From contig NW_024468910.1 of NCBI RefSeq assembly GCF_011745365.1, forward strand, positions 1,950,068 through 2,014,067: a stretch of 64,000 nt of DNA, in the 5' to 3' direction. The notes below the pieces were generated by a model. It made no database searches. It was given only the letters and a program-made list of their open reading frames with translations, and was not told the DNA's origin. This DNA is from Cryphonectria parasitica EP155. Its lineage: Eukaryota > Ascomycota > Sordariomycetes > Diaporthales > Cryphonectriaceae. Positions 54,470-64,000 of this stretch are shown here, piece by piece (the stretch's first letter is position 1; each line of letters begins with the position of its first letter). A program made the position numbers and the translations under genes.

Positions 54470-56953
54470 ATGGCGGATCAATCGCTGTCAGAGATTAGAA
54501 GCTATCCGATTAGGAATAATCTTGATGCTTTTCGTGCTTCTTTTGCTTCACTCTGTGGAGACAGAAACATCTCTTGCACTCCAGGCGCGCTTGATCAGCT
54601 TGTTAAAGAAGATAAGAGAGATGGATGCCCAGCTGAGAAGGTCCTGTCTAATGTCTATACAGATATCCAGATTCTCGCTCTCGATCTCCTGTTTGCCATT
54701 CAGAACCACCCAGCTGTTTGTAATCTACAGCTGACTGCAACCCATAGTACTCTTTGCAGGAGTCTCCTGAATCTTATCTCTGCTGTTAGCTCTAACAACT
54801 TCGATCTCGATTGTATCAAATGCCTCCTTAAGACAGCTATTGATGTTCATTCCAACGATGCGCTGATCTGGGACCAAGTCTATGCCGCTATCACTGCTGC
54901 ATTGGCCCCTGCTGCCCCGAAAACCCCTTCTCGAAGCATCCCGACGCCTGTCAGCGGCATGCCGGTGGTCCGCTCCACGTCGTCGTTTCAGGGCAAGGAG
55001 CAGACTAAGAAGATACTGAATCGGGCTCTCTTGTACGAGCTTAACGGGACTATCTTTCGAGGCGTCAAAAGCTTCTTCGAAAAATACTTCGAGGGCCAGT
55101 CATGGACTGAGCAGTGCAGGACTATCTACCAGTTCATCAGCGCAAGACATGTTGACGGGCGGTGAGTGGACTTTCCCGATCCCCCAATACAGGAGGATAT
55201 CTGAGTATAGCTGCTCCAATTCCAGAAGGATTTTCTCGTTGGTGCATCATTTACATATCACAGCGCTCCGAGCATCAGCGCTATAACAGGCGGTAAAGCC
55301 TTGCAGCAGCTCGATGTCTTTCTGAAGCCTAGAGGCGTTAATACTCCCAAATACAACTGGAAGGATATACTCGTTCTCGGAGAGCATAAGCAGTTGCACT
55401 CCAGCTCTAAGATGCTGCTGCTGTAGCTCTCTTGCTACATGCACAATCTCTTCACCAGCTAGTCTATCCGTTGGTTTGCTTACGGGTTCTTTCTATACAG
55501 GATCAAGATGGAGCTCTGGGTTTTTAACAGGTTGGGCTTCTATAGCTCTAGCGAGTTTGATATTCATGAGAAGCTCGAAAAGTTTATACTCTCTCTGGCT
55601 GGATATGCGTTCATGAGCAATCAGGAGCTCGGCTTCGATATCTTTACCGAATGTAGAGGCGCTAAGCATACTATTATCATTACAAGCGATGTATGCAGCA
55701 AGAAGAGGAAGCTGCAGCTGGATCAGAAGCTGTTTGTTAAGCAGAGAGCTGTAGTCTGCTGGGGCACAATTTGCTTCAGGACGACTGATTACAATAATGT
55801 TGTGAAGTTCTCTTGAACCTCGGATAAGCGACCCCCTGAAGCAGATTATCTCAGGCTTGCTTACGAAAAAGGCGTTGAGGGCGTTGCTTAGTTTGTAGGA
55901 TATCAGAGTATTACAAGCATCGCCGACCTTCGCAGCGGCCTCACCTTTGATCGCTCTTGAACTATCCGTGGCGCCGATACCGAGTTCGATTCATCTCGCT
56001 CTCTCACCTCACAATCGCTGCTCCAGCTACAACAGGTCAGCACAAACGAGCCGAACGAACAGTCCACGAGCCCTGGGTCCCTGACACGGGTAATGCAGCT
56101 AGCTCTCCAGGAGAGCTGCGAGCCAAGGAAGCGAGCGTCTGTTGACAGCCAGGATACAGCTATTGCTAAGAAGCAGAGAGCTAACAGCCACTCCTCAGGG
56201 CTTCGCTATGAGCTGAAGCCTGATGCTCCGGGCAGTCTGTATGATCGGAGCCCTGACCTGTACAACAATCGCCAGTTCGGTTGCCTCGCCATCTCTCCTG
56301 CAGAGCGGGATCTCAACAGCTTTACAACTATACCTGAACTGCTTACCGCTCTCCGAGATACTATCAAAGCTCATCAGTCTCTGTACTTAACCAGCAAGAT
56401 CCTGCATAGAGATATCTCGGAAAACAATATCATTATTACAGATTCTTATCATGCTAACAGATTTACCAGAATGCTGATTAATCTTGATCTAGCTAAGCAG
56501 GTAAGCAGCAGCAGATCAGGTGCATGCTATCAGATCAGCACAATGCAGTTCATGGCTATTGAGATTTTGCGGAAAGCTGCACATACCTTCCAGCACGATC
56601 TGGAGTTCTTCTTCTGCAGCTGCTGAATATGGGAGAGAGGGTTTCTTTGCAACTCTCAGGCAAGGCCGCCCAGGGATGTTTGGAAGACATGATATATGGA
56701 TTCTTTCGATGATATTGCACAGAGCAAGCGGGGTTTTATGCATGCTGATGGCTTCGATGAGCTCCTGGCCCAGTTTCCGCCATCTCTTACATGTATCAAG
56801 CCACTGTGCAACAGACTTCGCCGGATTCTGTTTCCCGTATCGGCCGAGGGCAAATTATATGTCGGCACGCCGCCAGAACCAAAACCTCTGTACGATGCTG
56901 TCATTAAAGAGTTTGACATTGCGATTTCTAACATTGCATCTCTCGGAGGTTAG
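54470..56953 (+). pseudogene. FunK1-type protein kinase pseudogene
   Basis: A single frame of 828 codons runs from ATG 54470 to TAG 56951 with ten internal stops and no frameshift. Stops begin at 55163, 55202, 55208, 55424, 55460, 55814, 55889, 55958, 56624 and 56690. FunK1 landmarks appear throughout: KYNWKDILVLGEHKQ, MELWVFNRLGFYSSSEFDIH, GYAFMSNQELGFDIF, SDKRPPEADYLRLAYEKGVE, the catalytic loop ILHRDISENNIIITD, LINLDLAK (family LIDLDLA, so the metal-binding Asp is now Asn, codon 56480-56482), TMQFMAIEILRKAAHTFQHD, and SFDDIAQSKRGFM. FunK1 kinases are fungal-specific and expanded in Pezizomycotina and Basidiomycota; their role is unsettled. The first 231 codons are still open, but the kinase part is dead. 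Confidence 0.85.
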
Positions 56954-57000
56954 GTAGGGAGATAGGTGGATCGAGGGGAAACGGCTCGTTGGTGGAGGCT

Positions 57001-57205
57001 TATTGTTGTGGTGGCCAGTGTGGTGGTCCGTGGGACATTGGGTGCAGTGGGTCGAGGGTTCTCATACATATAAAGAATACTACCCACTTTTCAAATTCTT
57101 TAGCTATAGGCAACAATCAAGCATCCTTTTCTCTTCTTTTCGATTTTGAATTCCTTGGATAGATCTAAGACAGGTTTTTCACTCTGTTCTTGTGCTCGTA
57201 TAGCT
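57001..57205 (+). repeat. 205-bp repeat, right copy (LTR-like)
   Basis: The inverted partner of 41059-41263. It starts 48 bases after the FunK1 frame ends. It contains CATATAAAG (57066-57074), a possible TATA element, consistent with an LTR. No reverse-transcriptase sequence adjoins it. Confidence 0.75.
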
Positions 57206-57309
57206 TTAGTTTGCTGTTCTCATTTGTACAAGTATGCTTGGATTGCATGAGCTCTTGCTTATTGCTTTGGTAGCTGCTCTTCCCTCTTTCTTGAGAGCGA
57301 TGGCGCCCT

Positions 57310-57960
57310 AGTTCTGGTTCAACGCTATTCTATGCTGCTTCTTTAAAGGGATATTTGGATATTATTTGGCTTTTTCTCGAAAGAGAAGCTAATATTGCTA
57401 TAGCAAATAAAGATAAATAGAGGCTATTTTATCTAGCTTTTAAGAATAGATATTTGAATATTATTTAGCTTTTTTTCGAAAGGAAAGCTAATATTGCTAT
57501 AGCAAATAAAGGCGAATGGATGCAATTTTATTTAACTTTTAAGAATGGATACTTGGATGTTATTTGGCTTTTCTTTGAAAAAGAGGCTGATATTGCTATT
57601 GCAGCTTAGAATAGTATAATGCTACTCTATTTTGCTTTCCAAATTAGACACTTGGACGTTATTTAGCAAAACCCAGCTCCAGTGACAACAAAGGACGTAC
57701 AGCACTTTCTTTGGCGGCTGGTCAGGGCTATGAAGGTGTGATGGAAGTTCTTCTCGAGAATGAAAGAGCGAACGGAAACTTACGAGATTGGGACGGCTGC
57801 ATACCCTTAATGTCGGCTACACGGAAATCTCAGGAAGGTGCAATAAGATTGCTCCTCAAATATAATTGTTGTACTTGCAATGGAGATTGAGACGAACTAG
57901 TTTCCCAAGCTGTTATGTTTATGACCGCCACAGGAATTGAGGAGTTAATGAAGGCGGTGG
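57310..57960 (+). pseudogene. Ankyrin-repeat pseudogene, four 99-bp units
   Basis: Units start at 57352, 57451, 57550 and 57649, exactly 99 bases (33 residues) apart. They read FYAASLKGYLDIIWLFLERE, ANIAIANK, then repeated variants, interrupted by TAG/TAA/TGA. The ankyrin consensus GHLDVVRLLLEKGADIAVAN has become GYLDIIWLFLEREANIAIAN, and every change is explained by C-to-T or G-to-A transitions. A last degraded segment near 57780-57890 reads DWDGCIPLMSATRKSQEGAI and RLLLKY. Fungal ankyrin proteins of this type often accompany NACHT or kinase domains, but no other domain is visible. It follows the LTR-like repeat directly. Confidence 0.75.
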
Positions 57961-58248
57961 AACTTGAGGATCGTGAAGATCTATTTGGTCTCCATATTTT
58001 GTTTCGGGAGTTTTAGTTCCAAGTCCTTTATATGGCCCTAAAGCACTGAAATGTTTTAGCGTATTATGATGTTGTATTTCATAACTTTTAGCAATGGCAA
58101 ATTCACATTCACGCCCACTTCGACGAGACCTCGTATAATCTTCAAATCGGCTGAAGGCCGTGGTCCCTTCCGGACTATCGAGTCGCAGTCCATGCGTTGC
58201 ATGAATAGTCCTTCGGCAAGAAGCAGTTGAAGGAACCTTTGCGAGTGG

Positions 58249-58698
58249 TTGTCTCGCTTGGTGTGTCCCCTGATGGACCGCCAGAGTTTGCTCGCACTGC
58301 GAGGCAGCGTCGCTTATGGCGAACACCAGCACAGCGGGTCATTCGCGGAACCGTGCTGCGTCTCTGGTCCGTGTTTGAGGGTCTCCGAGACGGTGATAAC
58401 GACATCGTCGACGCACCACAGCGGGCCATTCGAGCTGTGCGTGGTCATGGATAGCGCGTTCCGGCAAAGCTGCGCAAACTGCATCGTCAATCACCAACGC
58501 AACAACTGCACCTACACTCTCCGACGGACACCCGAGCCCGATAACGAATGTGTTCCCAATCAGAACGAGGAGCAACCACGGCGGATAATGAATCGTCGAA
58601 GGGCACGAGCTCATCAAGGGTTGCTCAGCGGCCGGCATTTTCAATGCCCGGGGCGTGGGACAGCGATGGATCCCTATGAGTTGACGGCAGAGGAGTAA
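58249..58698 (+). pseudogene. Possible DUF3716-like fragment
   Basis: The frame ends ...SGPFELCVVMDSAFRQSCAN, CIVNHQRNNCTYTLRR and continues to a basic, acidic-ended tail (PYELTAEE). The spacing G-x-F-x-x-C-V ... C-x-x-C ... C resembles the second half of the Cys pattern in the DUF3716 gene at 44.3 kb, but the first Cys pair is unclear. The frame starts with TTG; the first in-frame ATG is near 58271, and an overlapping frame (58227-58454) is also open. The call is tentative. No relation to the Mutator-like element is visible. Confidence 0.35.
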
Positions 58699-59853
58699 TC
58701 AATTCTCGTTATCTGTTTATAATACATATGATCATGAAGACGATTTTGTCATTGGCTTATCATGTGACTACACTTTCAATAGGCGGAGCAAGCTATTTCC
58801 GGCCGTAGGAGACCCTTGCCGACGATAAAAATTCAGCGTGAAATGGCCTCTTTGAACAAGAACTGCTATACCTCGAAGCGACTTCACGAGAATGTGCGGC
58901 GCGAGCTGGCCCAAGAACACTCGAGTTGAAACCAGCAAGAGCACCGTCACAAATGAACTTAATTGCTCGCATTATTAAATTTCACACGTATATTGGGCCG
59001 CATTGCGCAAAATCCTTCGACCTGCTGGATATACAATTTTAGCTTGTATTAAGGGCTTTCGTCAGCACTTCCTCGCCCTTCCATTTCGAACAAGATTGTC
59101 CTAGACCTCAAAGCACGCACATCAAATTCTTGAGAAAATCATCACAACTAACGCTACGCGCGTACCTTGCAGTGCAGCGATCAACGGTGTGACGATATGT
59201 CCGCCTCGTGGCCACAAAGCAAAGCGATGGATGATGGCCTCTACCCTGCCAGAAGACCCCAGAGCCAACTACCGTACAAGGGGCAGACAAACTCCGGCGA
59301 CAGGAAAAAGCAAATCTTTGATGTTGGGGATATGTACGGGTGGGGCGGGGAGAGGCCGCGTGGACTTTGTACTCCGCAACGAATAGGTGCGCAGGTGACG
59401 CTGGAGGGACTTTTGGGTGCCTCTTCCACAATTACATCGACGAGTCTCTTGCGAACCAACATTCAGAGTCTACAAGCGATCGATCTTACAGTGGTATGCA
59501 TCTCCGTGTCTTGCTCAATGGCACAGTCAGCATTTCCTGACGGCTAATTCTTCCTTCGGAATCATCGACCGGGCCAGCTGACTCGCGGAAATTGTGTGTG
59601 CCGGCGACTGAGCCCACTTGGCTGTTCAGACGAAGGAAAGGGTGTACCCGGATCGTGAGGGCCAATCACGTCGGCGATGCTGAGTAATCACTAGCATTCG
59701 GTGCCGATGCGGCGAGCGGGCTGCTATAGCAACGGCTAGCGCTAGCTCGGAAGGCACCTAGGTACGAAAGTATAAATCGCAACATTGAACCTTGTCCAAC
59801 TCACACAACTTCTTCAACCCCTCGACCAGATCAGATCAAACCATCCTAAACAA
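58699..59853 (+). promoter_or_regulatory. Gene-free spacer with TATA box
   Basis: About 1.15 kb. TATAAA at 59771-59776 lies 78 bases before the start codon of the nuclease-like gene. Overlapping ORFs at 59108-59547 on both strands match nothing recognised. Confidence 0.45.
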
Positions 59854-61282
59854 ATGACGCCAGAACAGGTAGTCTTGTGGCTCTCAACCCTCCCGAACGA
59901 AGTCGGCCTCCCTCAGCACGACGGGAAGGAGCGCAAGCGAAAGCGCACGCACGCGCACACGGAACAGCAGGCGGGCTTCCTGTCACCACCGCAGTCCGCG
60001 ATGGATGCCGATGCTGAGGAACGGCAACACAAGCGTGCACGCACCGAAAGTCGCGACCATGATATCGACCAGACTCCTCGCGCTTCACGACGCCTCGGTC
60101 TTGGGGGACCGCAAATGGACGCGCCAGACACAGAGTCCAGTGCAAGTCAATCGGTGACAGATACGTCCGGAAGGGGCAGTTCAAGAGGAGGGCCTGGCAG
60201 TAAAACAAGTGGAAGATCGTCGCCTCGCAAGAGGCTCCGCGCCCTGGCCCTGCAAGACGATGGCATTGTTGTGCAAGACTTCACCACACCTAGCATCACA
60301 ATGCCGGTAGAACTGAAAAGCTTCTTGCACGAGTTTAAGGTTATCAGCAGTGGTGCCGGGGTGATCTCGTCTGGACGTCGTCAAGAGATTGAGAATATGG
60401 TAGAGTCGCCGGCGATAGCAGACACGTCTCTGTTTAGCGCCCCGTTACCATTCCATTACACGAGCGACGGCGCAGAGCAAAAGAAACGGGATAGCCTCGG
60501 GCCGACACCTTCTGTAGATCAGGTTCTCTGTGTCCTCGATTGGGCACAACAGTGCGCTCTACGGGCAGCGGAGGAGGCGATGTGGAATTCGGCCGTCCAT
60601 TTCCCGCTGTTGAAGATGGCTGTTCATGGTGGAGGCAGAGTCCCGGCGGGAGGAGACACGACGACAGTTGGCCTGACCCAGTGCACCACGGCCCGCATTA
60701 TCCAAGAATACCTTCCGGTCAAGGAGACTTCTGCTAAACAGATTGATTTCTGCCTTCATTTAGACGCAGACGCTGATGCGGCAGCCCAGATCTATGCCAT
60801 TCGGCAGTCTTCACTCTGGCAGTCCATCAACCACACCTTCTTCGAGGGCTTGCTCGATCGTCCTATCGTTCTGAGTTGTGAGTCTAAGAGACTGGACTCG
60901 GAAGGCACGATCCAAGCCACGCTCCAGATCGGCTTGTGGCACGCCGCGCAGTGGAAGCATCTCAAGACTTTGGCTGTACAGCAGCAAAGCTCAAGTCAGC
61001 TGCCAACTTTTTTGCCTGCTGTTATCATCTCCGGGCATGATTGGTTGTTTGCAGCCACAACTCAAGTCCAAAACAAGACGGTATGTTTTCTTTCAACTGC
61101 TTGCGTACATTGAACGCTGATTAACACTGATTCAGATTCTATGGAAGGAGTATCCATTTGGGCACACTCGTGACGCTTGGGGGGTTTACAGAATCATCTG
61201 TGGCCTTCAAAGGCTCAAAGCATGGGCGCTTAATGACTACTGGCCGTGGTACCGAGGTCATATACTTGGTTTAGCAACGTGA
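59854..61282 (+). CDS. PD-(D/E)XK nuclease-domain protein, fungal type
   Basis: Exons 59854-61080 and 61136-61282 (GTATGT...TTCAG, branch CTGATTAAC, phase 0) give 457 residues. The start is the first ATG (MTPEQVVLWLSTLPNEVG); an upstream TTG-led extension was discarded. A basic, disordered segment (residues 25-130) precedes a folded part: QIDFCLHLDADADAAAQIYA with Asp 298, INHTFFEGLLDRPIVLSCES, and CESKR giving E343-x-K345. QIGLWHAAQWKHL, FLPAVIISGHDWLF and, in exon 2, VYRIICGLQRLKAW plus YWPWYRGH complete the family layout (PDDEXK_12 type). The D...ExK residues are intact and no stop interrupts it, in contrast to its neighbours. Such proteins are common in fungal accessory regions; substrate and role are unknown. 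A WD40 fragment follows within 70 bases. Confidence 0.75.
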
Positions 61283-61347
61283 TAATGTTAGTGCCACAGT
61301 AATACATCATTCCCGTCTACAAACTTACTCCCGATGTCTAGCAATGT

Positions 61348-61497
61348 TGCAATAAGACCAAGCTGTGGGATGCGAAGAGCGGCGCCTGCACGGCGGCACT
61401 CGAGAACGACGGCCATAGCGGCGGGGTTACATCTGTGGCCTTCTCGCCCGATGGCAGACGCGTGGCCTCGGGGTCGCATGATAAGACCGTCAAGCTG
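61348..61497 (+). pseudogene. Orphan WD40 repeat fragment
   Basis: An open frame of 50 codons reads NKTKLWDAKSGACTAALEND, GHSGGVTSVAFSPDGRRVAS, GSHDKTVKL: one WD40 repeat plus the end of another. It resembles the near-identical repeats of fungal NACHT-WD40 (HET-E/D/R type) proteins. Similarity ends abruptly at both sides, and no NACHT domain is nearby. It is probably debris from a deleted or moved NLR-like gene. Confidence 0.7.
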
Positions 61498-61500
61498 TTA

Positions 61501-62981
61501 TATTCAAACAACCCAACATGTTGTCAGATTGTACAATGCTTTCGTTGATTTTCCATGTTTCAAAATGCTTAGCAATTGAGCATTGAAATATAAAAATTAT
61601 AAGCATGTTTGAATACCCAATATAAATCAATAACAGTCCTTGTTCACAGTAAGTAATCAGACAAATTGCAGATTAAGCAAAGAAACTGCAACTCAGTGCA
61701 AAGAAAGACTTGTCTACTGGCAAGTAAAGTACAAACTCTATCCTAAACCTGGAATCAGCCACACCTCGCAATCTTGAACCCACCAACTGCAGTCAGACTC
61801 GATTGTCCCATCTCTGCCCGGGCTCGTTTTTGGATGACTTTTGTGGTCTACCTTATAAGCATTCCAGATATCAGGTGACTCCAAGCTCTTAAGAGAAAGC
61901 TTCTTGCCTCGCGTTGCAACAATTCGGATTATGTCACGGTACTTGGGCTTCGTTAGTCAGCTGTGTCGTATTGAATGCGGTCTTGTCAGCGTAACTGCCA
62001 CATACACTTCCTTTTGCTCTGTCTCAAGGCTGCCCCGCATCTACGGCATTGTTACTAACACTGCAGGTGAGAATCCGTTCGATCACGATAGATGATTGGG
62101 CGCGCACAAATTACGCAGCACTACGCAGCAAGGCAGTGCGGGCTGGACCGGTCTGGGATCTCCTGCTCACTCATGTTTGTACCTGGGCTGCCTACTGTCC
62201 ACTATTTATATACAGATTGACAGATACTGCCAGATCACCTGTCTGAGCTGCTCCAAAATACTCTGCCTTGGCGTCTACAACATAGCATTGTACTAAATCA
62301 GGCGTGGCACAGTTGATTTGGTGTAATGAGTCCAGCAAAACAAAAAAGCAAACTGAGATTGCAGAGACTGTATAATACTGCAAAATTGCACGTTTCACCA
62401 CAGTTTATGAGGCATTCGGCCGGGAGCCACGGGGCATTCTGGTCGTCAAGAACGTGCCACCCCAGCTCTGAATAGTATGTTAACCACCCGGCACTTTTAT
62501 GAGATTGCTTACAAGGAGAAAAGATTTCCGTTCTGTGCTGGTATGTCTTATTCCTTCTAAGCCAGAGCAGTCCTCTTGTCGAATATGAGAGACGGAGCTT
62601 ATGTATTACAAGCGAGGAGGCCTGCATTTCTCACCCCTGATATCTGCATGCTTCCGCGAATGTACCAACGTCAAGTCTTGTAAGACGTCTTTTAACGTAT
62701 CCTCACTGCGCTAGCCTCTAAACTCCGCATACTCATATCCTACTTAAAGACATAACATCCAAGGCACGTCACCCCCAAGAATTTGACCAGAGACATAGAG
62801 CTATTGTTATTAATAACTTTACTCGCTCTAAGTCGAAGCACCCCCTTGTGGACACCCCCCCCTTGTGGACACCCCTGGCCAGCCACACCGCCATTTCCAC
62901 CACCTTTACTTTTATAACCTTTTCTCAACCAATTCTTATCCGAATAACTTCATCTTTTTACAGGGCCTTCATACGACAATA
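61501..62981. other. AT-rich relic DNA before the pogo-type element
   Basis: About 1.5 kb. A minus-strand open stretch at 61738-61955 (72 codons, no ATG) reads YRDIIRIVATRGKKLSLKSL, ESPDIWNAYKVDHKSHPKTS and ends DCEVWLIPGLG. It looks like the C-terminus of a real protein that was not recognised, perhaps a TE-derived one. A minus ORF at 62298-62627 is also unassigned. The 3' part, 62865-62981, is the pyrimidine-rich leader of the transposase frame. Confidence 0.35.
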
Positions 62982-64000
62982 ATGAAGTCATATACCGAGT
63001 TTGAGGTAGCCCAGGCCGTCGAGGCTGTTAAAAAAGGCTGGTCTCAGAAACGAGCCGCACGCGAATACGGGATCCCGAGGACTACTCTTCTTCATCGCCT
63101 GGCAGGAAGAGAATCGCATCAAACAGCTCATCAACATCAGCAAAAGCTCTCCTTTCCTCAGGAAAAGAAGTTGGCTGAATGGATTCTTGTTCAGGAAAGC
63201 CTAGGGCTTGCACCAAGCCACTCAGAGCTTAGGCACTTTGCTCAGAGGATCCTGGAGGTCCAGAAAGATACTCGAGGGCTAGGGAAGAGATGGACTGAGG
63301 GCTTTTTGAAGAGAAATCCAGAGATAAGGGTACGAAAGCATAAACGGATTGCCTCTGAACGAATCAATGGAGCTACAACAGAGGTAATAAGGCCTTGGTT
63401 TCGTCTTTTCGACCTTCCTCAAATCCAAGCTATCAAACCAGCTAATAGATGGAATATGGATGAAGCTGGAATAGCTGAGAGCTAAGGAGAGAACGGATTG
63501 GTTCTTGGGGGCTCTTCTTCATGTTCAATTCATCGAAAAGAGCCTGGGTCGAGATCCTGGACTTCGATCCTCGAGTGTATCTCTGCTACAGGCACCTATC
63601 TTTCCCCTCTAGTGATCTTCAAGGGCCAAATAGTATAATAGCAGTAGTTTCCTCTCTTCTTGGAGTTATTTGAGGGCTAGCAGTTCACAGCTACGAGCAA
63701 TGGATGGACTGATAATGCTGTAGCTCTCGAATGGCTGAAAAAGATCTTCATTCCAGGCAGCAAGCCAGCAGACCCCTCAGAGGCTCAACTATTAGTCCTG
63801 GATAGCCATAGCAGCCATACAACTGATGAGTTTATGTAGCAATGCTATCAAAACAACATCCTGTTGATTTACTTGCCTCCTCATACCTCTCACGTACTTC
63901 AGCCCCTCGATCTAGGGGTCTTCTCGTTTCTCAAGAGAGCGTACAGGCGAAAAGTCAGTTCTATAAGCCAGTAGGAGGATTCAACAGTCTTTGGCAAGCG
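62982..64000 (+). pseudogene. Pogo/Fot1-type DDE transposase, broken and cut by window end
   Basis: The frame from ATG 62982 continues to base 64000 through seven stops, TAA or TAG only (63483, 63636, 63639, 63645, 63678, 63837, 63972), without frameshift. Domains: Psq-type HTH (VEAVKKGWSQKRAAREYGIP, residues 1-45), CENP-B-like HTH (LAEWILVQESLGLAPSHSEL...GKRWTEGFLKRNPEI), then the DDE core with WNMDEAGIAE, GENGLVLG, LVLDSHSSH and LPPHTSHVLQPLDLGVFS. The third acidic residue is Asp, as in pogo/Tigger. All seven stops would be undone by reversing CpA-to-TpA changes (CAA, CAG or TGG originals). The C-terminus and right inverted repeat lie beyond the window; no left inverted repeat was identified. 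Confidence 0.85.

Noticed and set aside
55166..55227. An intron in the FunK1 gene (GTGAGT...CAG)
   Set aside because: The putative intron is in frame and its translation (VDFPDPPIQEDI) matches FunK1 sequence, so the GTGAGT is a mutated coding segment with stops, not a splice site.
35600..64000. A Starship-type giant transposon
   Set aside because: No DUF3435 tyrosine-recombinase captain gene or conserved Starship end was seen anywhere in the accessory half.

Overview
The window is nuclear DNA from a filamentous ascomycete (Pezizomycotina; class not determinable, Sordariomycetes-like in style). The genes carry short GT-AG introns with CTGAC/CTAAC-type branch sites. Promoters are pyrimidine-rich. 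Several families present are fungal-only or fungal-typical: the kinetochore protein Sos7, a RID-type DNA methyltransferase, a CFEM/7TM receptor, FunK1 kinases and DUF3716. Exon-intron structures were reconstructed by hand from splice motifs, reading-frame phase and family resemblance. No database search was run.

Region 1, about 1-35.6 kb, is a gene-dense core. In order it holds: the 3' part of a GDT1/TMEM165-type transporter; an L-rhamnose-mutarotase-like protein; a mitochondrial thioredoxin-fold protein; an MFS antiporter; Elongator subunit ELP6; ribosomal protein eL37 in four small exons, one of only 4 coding bases; Sos7; an RS-rich protein annotated in relatives as splicing factor 38B; a secreted pectin methylesterase; a RID homologue; a small unknown gene; a DUF7924-like protein; and a CFEM-domain 7TM receptor. 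Neighbours are mostly convergent or divergent single genes, with no cluster logic. Long gene-free stretches hold simple repeats and many runs of 9-17 C or G.

Region 2, about 35.6-64 kb, is an accessory, AT-richer, repeat-filled compartment. Its centrepiece is a 5.7-kb Mutator-like element (43,606-49,276). It has roughly 130-bp terminal inverted repeats, a decayed MULE transposase, a DUF3716 passenger gene stopped by a single TAG, and a family of near-perfect DNA palindromes. It lies inside a 16-kb interval bounded by an inverted pair of 205-bp repeats (41,059-41,263 and 57,001-57,205), each just downstream of a protein-kinase gene. One kinase is intact with an unusual HND catalytic loop. The other is a FunK1 pseudogene with ten in-frame stops and no frameshift. 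The rest holds an unknown intact 470-residue protein, a 77-bp minisatellite, a coiled-coil gene, a second MULE/FAR1-type pseudogene, an ankyrin-repeat pseudogene of four 99-bp units, an intact PD-(D/E)XK-like nuclease gene, an orphan WD40 repeat and a pogo/Fot1-type transposase pseudogene cut by the window end.

The two halves are linked by mutation. The transposon and kinase relics are damaged almost entirely by C:G-to-T:A transitions that create stops without indels, the signature of repeat-induced point mutation (RIP). The gene most closely associated with RIP, rid, sits at 19.9-23.2 kb and looks intact.
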